Shown: one piece after another, positions 14,035 through 18,184 of the stretch
How positions within the stretch are numbered: position 1 is the stretch's first letter
How the letters are laid out: each line of letters opens with the position of its first letter
From: an uncultured Clostridia bacterium
GTDB taxonomy: Bacteria; Bacillota; Clostridia; Oscillospirales; Acutalibacteraceae
NCBI GenBank assembly: GCA_905236975.1
Contig: CAJOQU010000062.1
Location: 1-18,184 of the forward strand
Reading direction: 5' to 3'
DNA length: 18,184 bases
Position numbers and translations under genes: made by a program
The notes under the pieces: generated by a model
Database searches by the model: none
What the model saw: the letters and a program-made list of their open reading frames with translations, nothing else
What the model was told of the DNA's origin: nothing

Positions 14035-16863
14035 ATGATACGAAAGTATGAAGACCCGCAAAAAACCTCTGAAAACCGTTTGAAACCGCGCAGTTGGTAT
14101 ATCCCGGAAGGGGAGGCGCGCATGATCCCCCTGAACGGCGAATGGCGGTTTGCCTTTTTTGAAAACGGCGATCTGGCGGGGGATATTCAAGAATGGCAAA
14201 GCATTCCCGTGCCTTCCTGTTGGCAGACGCAGGGGTATGAACACCCCAACTATACCAATATCAATTACCCTTTTCCCTGTGACCCGCCTGTGGTGCCGGA
14301 TGTGAACCCCATGGGGGTGTATGAACGCAGCTTTGTGCTTGAGGACGGCGCCCGTGATACCACACTGGTATTGGAGGGGGTCTCCTCGTATGCCGAGGTG
14401 TTTGTGAATGGAAGTTATATCGGCTTTACGCAGGGCAGTCACCTTTTCGCGGAATTTGATATCGGCCCGGCCGTTCGTTCGGGAACCAACACGGTGCGCG
14501 TTGCGGTGCGGAAATGGTGCTGCGGCAGTTATTTAGAGGATCAGGACGCCTTTCGTTACAACGGCATCTTTCGGGACGTTTATGTGTTGTCGCGTCCGCA
14601 GGGACATTTGGTGGATATCGACCTTCGAACCGAGGAAAATCGCATTATCTGCATGGCCGATGCTCCCTTTACCGCCGAGTTGTACGACGGTGAAGAACTG
14701 CTTGGCACACAAAGCGCGGAGCGCATGACTGAATTTACGGTAAGCGAACCGAAACGTTGGACGGCCGAAACGCCGCATTTGTACACCGTAAAATTCTACG
14801 CCGCGGGCGAGATCATTACCCGCAAAATCGGCTTTCGCACCATCGCCGTTTCGCCCGAACAGGAGTTGCTGATCAACGGCAAACCGGTCAAACTGAAGGG
14901 GGTCAACCACCACGATACCAACCCCCTGACCGGGTGGACCATGACCGAAGAGGATCTGCTGGCCGATCTTAAACGCATGAAGGCCTGCAATATCAATACC
15001 ATCCGCACTTCGCATTATCCGCCGTCGCCCGTTATGCTTGATTTGTGCGACGAGCTGGGCTTTTATGTGATTTTAGAGACCGATCTTGAGACTCATGGCT
15101 TTTTGCGCCGCTACGCCAACGTGTCTTATGGGTATGATGTGGAAAGCGGCGAATGGCCTTGCGACGATCCGTTGTGGGAAAAAGAATTTTTGGAACGCAT
15201 GGAACGCGCCTATGAGCGGGATAAGATCCATCCCAGCATCATCATGTGGTCGACCGGCAACGAAAGCGGTTACGGCCGCAATCAAAAAAAGATGATGGAT
15301 TGGCTGAAAGAGCGCGACGATCAGCGTTTAACCCATTGTGAAGACGCGTCAAGCGCCGGCAGTTTAGAGCCGGATGTTTATTCAAGAATGTATCCCGCAC
15401 TCGAATCGCTTGAAAAATGGGCGGTCGATCCCGCCATGAACCGACCGGTATTTTTGTGCGAATATGCGCACGCCATGGGCAACGGACCGGGCAGCATTTG
15501 GGATTATTGGAAAACGATTCGCCGCCATAAAAAACTGATCGGCGGCTGTATTTGGGAATGGGCCGATCATGTGGTTATGCAGGACGGCGTACAGCGTTAC
15601 GGCGGCGATTTTCCGGGTGAGCGCACGCACGACGGCAATTTCTGCTGTGACGGCATGGTTTTTGCCGACCGCACCTTCAAGCCCGGAACGCTGGAGATCA
15701 AGACCGCGTATGCTCCCTTCCGCATTGCATGGCAGGACGGGAAACTGACGGTGCAAAACTGCTTTGATTTTACCTCGTTTGACGGGTATTCCTTTGAATA
15801 TGAGATCACGGTAGACGGCGAAACGGTGGAAAACCGCATCGTTAAGGTCAATACCGCTCCGGGCGAAAGCTTTACCGTAATGCCCGCCGCCGCACTGCCC
15901 GCAACCTGTCGGCTTGGCTGCTTTATTACCGTAAAGATGACCGATGGCACCGGCTTTTTATGCGGTTGCTTGCAGGAGGAGATCGCGCTGCCTCGCCAAA
16001 AGCCCATCGGCGCCGCACCGCTGGCTTTACAGGAGGACGCCTTCACCGTGACCGCAAAGGGCGACGGCTTTGCCTTTACCCTTTCCAAACAAACCGGATT
16101 TTTCACCTCGATTCGCAAAAACAGCGAGGAGCTGTTGGCCGCGCCGGTCACCCTTTCGTATTTCCGCGCACCTACGGATAACGATAAAGGGATAAAAGCT
16201 CTCTGGGATCGCAGTACCATTTGGCAGGGTGAGAATTTTGACTGCGTGTTCCACAAGGTGTACGACTGCCGGATCGAGGGCAACCGGGCGATCGTTACCG
16301 GCTCGGCCGCCGGAGTCTCCCGCGCGCCGTTTTTCCGGTACACCCTGACCTATTCGTTTTTTGAGGACGGCTCGGTTTCGGTTGCCCTTGGCGGCAAAAT
16401 TCGTGAAAACGTGGTGTGGCTGCCAAGGCTGGGCTTTGCCTTCCGGCTTCCTTATGACCGGCAGGAATTTCGTTATTTCGGCAACGGACCGACCGAAAGC
16501 TATGCGGATATGCGCCGCCATGGCGTGGTGGCGTGGCATTCCTCCTCGGCTGATCGGGAATACGTTCCCTATGTGCGCCCGCAGGAGCATGGTAACCATA
16601 CCGATTGCCGCGCGTTAGAGCTGGCGGAAAATCTGCGGTTTGAAGCCGATCAAACCATGGAGATCAGTGTTTTGCACCACAGTGTGGAGCAATTGACCCG
16701 CGCCGAACACACCGATGAGTTGGAGCCGTCGCCCTTTACCCATGTGCGGGTGGATTATAAGGTGTCCGGCATTGGCAGCAATTCCTGCGGCCCGGCGCTG
16801 GATACACGCTATCGTCTGGACGAAAAAACCATTGATTTCGGGTTTGTTTTGTCGGTTCTGTAA
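14035..16863 (+). CDS. lacZ: Beta-galactosidase, GH2 LacZ type
   Basis: 942 residues. Hydrolyses terminal beta-D-galactosides such as lactose; no signal peptide, so cytoplasmic. Layout: sugar-binding jelly roll (about 22-190, LNGEWRFAFF, PVPSCWQTQGY, YERSF), Ig-like domain (190-275), TIM barrel (about 278-580) and a C-terminal small-chain domain (about 665-935, FRYFGNGPTESYADMRRHG and RPQEHGNHTDCR). The acid/base is Glu410 in WSTGNESGYG, and the nucleophile Glu476 in LCEYAHAMGN. LKGVNHHDTNP and ETDLETHGF provide substrate and metal ligands. It is slightly shorter than E. coli LacZ (1024). The start has TAGGAG about 13 bases upstream. No transporter or regulator adjoins it, it appears monocistronic, and I see no clear promoter in 13938-14034. 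GH2 relatives with other beta-glycoside specificity cannot be fully excluded. Confidence 0.95.
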   Translation: MIRKYEDPQKTSENRLKPRSWYIPEGEARMIPLNGEWRFAFFENGDLAGDIQEWQSIPVPSCWQTQGYEHPNYTNINYPFPCDPPVVPDVNPMGVYERSFVLEDGARDTTLVLEGVSSYAEVFVNGSYIGFTQGSHLFAEFDIGPAVRSGTNTVRVAVRKWCCGSYLEDQDAFRYNGIFRDVYVLSRPQGHLVDIDLRTEENRIICMADAPFTAELYDGEELLGTQSAERMTEFTVSEPKRWTAETPHLYTVKFYAAGEIITRKIGFRTIAVSPEQELLINGKPVKLKGVNHHDTNPLTGWTMTEEDLLADLKRMKACNINTIRTSHYPPSPVMLDLCDELGFYVILETDLETHGFLRRYANVSYGYDVESGEWPCDDPLWEKEFLERMERAYERDKIHPSIIMWSTGNESGYGRNQKKMMDWLKERDDQRLTHCEDASSAGSLEPDVYSRMYPALESLEKWAVDPAMNRPVFLCEYAHAMGNGPGSIWDYWKTIRRHKKLIGGCIWEWADHVVMQDGVQRYGGDFPGERTHDGNFCCDGMVFADRTFKPGTLEIKTAYAPFRIAWQDGKLTVQNCFDFTSFDGYSFEYEITVDGETVENRIVKVNTAPGESFTVMPAAALPATCRLGCFITVKMTDGTGFLCGCLQEEIALPRQKPIGAAPLALQEDAFTVTAKGDGFAFTLSKQTGFFTSIRKNSEELLAAPVTLSYFRAPTDNDKGIKALWDRSTIWQGENFDCVFHKVYDCRIEGNRAIVTGSAAGVSRAPFFRYTLTYSFFEDGSVSVALGGKIRENVVWLPRLGFAFRLPYDRQEFRYFGNGPTESYADMRRHGVVAWHSSSADREYVPYVRPQEHGNHTDCRALELAENLRFEADQTMEISVLHHSVEQLTRAEHTDELEPSPFTHVRVDYKVSGIGSNSCGPALDTRYRLDEKTIDFGFVLSVL

Positions 16864-16870
16864 CACAATT

Positions 16871-16907
16871 AAAAACGCGCCTCACCTGAAAAGCGGGGGG
16901 GCGCGTT
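16871..16907. terminator. Hairpin after lacZ, strongest as a minus-strand terminator
   Basis: AACGCGCC (16874-16881) pairs with GGCGCGTT (16900-16907). On the plus strand TTCAG follows, a poor U-tract. On the minus strand the stem is followed by TTTTTAATTG, a good one. It may end lacZ transcripts from the left and a transcript arriving from the right. Confidence 0.65.
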
Positions 16908-16914
16908 CAGTCTG

Positions 16915-17034
16915 TCAGGAACCCTGTTTTTTGGTTTTGGTCATGTACCAAAACTTGCGCGGCGAGCGGGTCAACTCGTCATCGGCGTAAATGTTTGTCA
17001 GTTTTTTTAGACAAAGTAGGGAGATTGTCTGTGA
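16915..17034 (-). pseudogene. Possible minus-strand gene remnant
   Basis: The minus strand is open from about 17046 down to a TGA at 16915-16917 and encodes a protein-like C-terminus, LTNIYADDELTRSPRKFWYM, then TKTKKQGS. It stops 8 bases before a hairpin with a minus-strand U-tract. There is no ATG, GTG or TTG before the last third and no ribosome site, so if real it is a truncated relic or uses an unusual start. I cannot name the family. The rest of the 316-base gap between lacZ and the ATPase operon (16864-17179) holds only the terminator, the promoter and a TTTGTC/GACAAA inverted repeat (16994-17015). Confidence 0.25.
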
Positions 17035-17062
17035 AAACCGCGATAAATTTTAAAAAATATGG

Positions 17063-17091
17063 TTTACTTTTGCGGTGAAATCGTGTAAAAT
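17063..17091 (+). promoter_or_regulatory. Promoter of the V-type ATPase operon
   Basis: TTTACT (17063-17068), a 17-base spacer and TAAAAT (17086-17091). The leader is about 80 bases and includes a CGGG-CTTG-CCCG hairpin (17120-17131). Confidence 0.75.
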
Positions 17092-17179
17092 ATTACCTAA
17101 GCATGAAATGAGCGGCAATCGGGCTTGCCCGCAGGCAAAAACGAAAGACGATCCCAAGCTCAAAACGGAGGTGTATCAT

Positions 17180-17491
17180 TTGGCAAGAAAAATGGCGGAT
17201 GAGATTGTAGCGGCCGAAAAAAGAGCCGAACAAATCTTAACAGAGGCCGAAAAAAAGGCCAAAGATCGCGAGGAACAGGCAAAAAGCCTGGCAAAGACCG
17301 AGGCGGACGGCATATTGGCCGAGGCGCGTGAAAAGGCGAAGATCGTCATGGAAACGGCTGAGGCCACGGTCGGGCAGGAGCATGACGAGGCGGTGCGGCA
17401 AGCTGAGGAAATCCAAAAAGCATTGCATGAGCGCTATCGTCAAAACAAATCGGCGGCCGTAGAACAGGTGATCGGCCTGTTGGGGTCCTGA
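17180..17491 (+). CDS. V/A-type ATP synthase subunit H/G (peripheral stalk)
   Basis: 103 residues from TTG 17180, which has GGAGG (17167-17171) 8 bases upstream. Upstream in-frame starts, including ATG 17108, lack a ribosome site and sit almost on the predicted transcript start. The protein is almost wholly helical and charged, with Ala/Glu/Lys heptads (AEKRAEQILTEAEKKAKDREEQAKSL quoted in part: AEKRAEQILTEAEKKAK), the pattern of the small coiled-coil stalk subunit that pairs with subunit E to hold the stator. It has the family length. It is followed at 95 bases by subunit I, the usual first genes of clostridial V-type ATPase operons. Coiled coils are low-complexity, so the assignment leans on the neighbour as well as the sequence. 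Confidence 0.82.
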   Translation: MARKMADEIVAAEKRAEQILTEAEKKAKDREEQAKSLAKTEADGILAEAREKAKIVMETAEATVGQEHDEAVRQAEEIQKALHERYRQNKSAAVEQVIGLLGS

Positions 17492-17585
17492 TTTTCACGA
17501 AATTACCGCATATAGGATGGTTAGGCCAAGGGCGAACCCCGCCATGCCTGACCTTTGCCAAAATAGTAAAGTGTGGTGAAATGGT

Positions 17586-18184
17586 TTGGCAAAATTAAAA
17601 AGTAAGCTGGTCAGCATTTACGCACCGGCCGAACAGCGCAAGCTGATTATCAAAAAATTGCAGGAAATGGCGGTCATGGATATCGATTCCGCCGCCGAGG
17701 AGGAAGAAACCGCCGCTCTGCCCGATGGGTATTTCCGGAATGACACCTCTGCAAAGTCGGAGGCTTATCTGCGCAGTGTGGAGCTTTGCGAAAAAGCACT
17801 TGCCGTTTTACAGGCGCGAAGCCCCGAAAAAAAAGGCCTGATGGGCATGTTTTCGGGTCCGCGCACGGTGCGGCAGGATGAATTTTATTTAAAAAAGGAT
17901 ACGGTCAAAAGCGCCCTTACCGCCGCGGGCGATGTGTTGGAGCTTGACCGCGATATCGCCGAACAAAAGGCCGAGATCGTCCGCCTGAATACCGGTCGGG
18001 AACAACTGCTTCCCTGGCAGGCGTTGGATGTGCCGCTTTCCTTCTCGGGAACGGCGAAAACCAAGGCCTTTATCGGTACCGTGACCGGGGTCTACACGTT
18101 GGAGGGTCTTTACGAAAAAGCGGCTGCGTTGGACGCCGAACTTTCCCTTTACGCCGAGATCGTCGGCACCGGGCGGGATGTAAC
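17586..18184 (+). CDS. ntpI: V-type ATP synthase subunit I, N-terminal part (runs off the window)
   Basis: At least 199 residues, open to the window edge; the full protein should be about 650. Start at TTG 17586 (MAKLKSKLVSIYAPAEQRKL), with GGTGA (17575-17579) 6 bases upstream; the ATG at 17581 is in another frame and stops after five codons. The N-terminus fits subunit I: an alpha/beta segment that begins with a strand and a helix (IIKKLQEMAVMDI), then long helices (SEAYLRSVELCEKALAVLQ, LDRDIAEQKAEIVRL), then LLPWQALDVPL, which recurs in this family. The cytoplasmic arm connects stator stalks to the membrane domain that conducts H+ or Na+. The membrane half lies outside the window, so ion specificity cannot be judged. 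Both operon genes seen use TTG starts. Confidence 0.9.
   Translation, partial: MAKLKSKLVSIYAPAEQRKLIIKKLQEMAVMDIDSAAEEEETAALPDGYFRNDTSAKSEAYLRSVELCEKALAVLQARSPEKKGLMGMFSGPRTVRQDEFYLKKDTVKSALTAAGDVLELDRDIAEQKAEIVRLNTGREQLLPWQALDVPLSFSGTAKTKAFIGTVTGVYTLEGLYEKAAALDAELSLYAEIVGTGRDV

Noticed and set aside
15597..16343. 248-codon open frame antisense to lacZ
   Set aside because: Shadow of the GH2 gene on the opposite strand, without recognisable domains or start signals.
16994..17015. TTTGTC/GACAAA inverted repeat before the ATPase promoter as a Rex site
   Set aside because: It lacks the TTGTTAA-N4-TTAACAA core and spacing; only a weak, unassigned palindrome.
17075..17179. Upstream extension of the ATPase H/G subunit to GTG 17075 or ATG 17108
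   Set aside because: GTG 17075 precedes the predicted transcript start and ATG 17108 has no ribosome site, while TTG 17180 has GGAGG 8 bases upstream.
17519..17553. Hairpin between the two ATPase genes as a terminator
   Set aside because: The GGTTAGGC/GCCTGACC stem has no U-tract and lies between genes of one operon; it may affect mRNA stability but not clearly termination.

Overview
The window looks like chromosomal DNA of an anaerobic Gram-positive Clostridia, probably of the Oscillospiraceae/Ruminococcaceae type. The reasons are a cohesin/dockerin-bearing secreted giant, a class B sortase with an SPKTG substrate, a V-type ATP synthase operon, strong AGGAGG-type ribosome binding sites, consensus TTGACA/TATAAT promoters with 17-base spacers, and mid-GC coding sequence rich in GCC/GGC codons. 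The species cannot be named from sequence alone.

Layout. 34-4752 (+) is one 1572-residue secreted multidomain protein: cohesin-like domain, internal dockerin, Cys-rich module, two InlB-type repeats, a Ser/Thr/Gly-rich core, BspA-type leucine-rich repeats, a third InlB repeat and W/Y-rich C-terminal modules. Base composition drops sharply at about position 840. 4972-5562 (-) is an unrecognised protein divergent from gap. 5702-6712 (+) is glyceraldehyde-3-phosphate dehydrogenase. 6835-7566 (+) is a single-pass membrane protein of unknown role. 8097-10339 (+) is serC-serA, overlapping by one base. 10598-12952 (+) is a surface-anchoring operon: class B sortase, LCP-family protein and an SPKTG-anchored protein. 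13143-13864 (+) is a translationally coupled PqqD-like/S26-like peptidase pair. 14035-16863 (+) is a GH2 beta-galactosidase. 17180 to the window end is the start of a V-type ATPase operon (subunit H/G, then subunit I, cut by the window edge).

The most interesting regulatory signal is shared by gap and serC-serA. Both promoters carry an 18-bp site matching the clostridial Rex (NADH/NAD+-sensing repressor) consensus TTGTTAA-N4-TTAACAA with one mismatch, placed exactly 5 bases upstream of the -35 hexamer. serC has a second, weaker copy upstream, and the two copies form a long inverted repeat. If real, redox state would jointly control the glycolytic GAPDH step and the diversion of 3-phosphoglycerate into serine. 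serC also has an approximately 220-nt leader that can fold into a multi-helix structure matching no riboswitch I recognise.

Other points of note: the sortase has no normal start codon in its frame, and a nearby ATG is out of frame until an A7 slippery run. The PqqD/S26 pair has no visible precursor or radical SAM enzyme. A small minus-strand coding relic lies beside a terminator between the beta-galactosidase and the ATPase operon. No rRNA, tRNA, CRISPR array, insertion sequence or prophage gene was seen.
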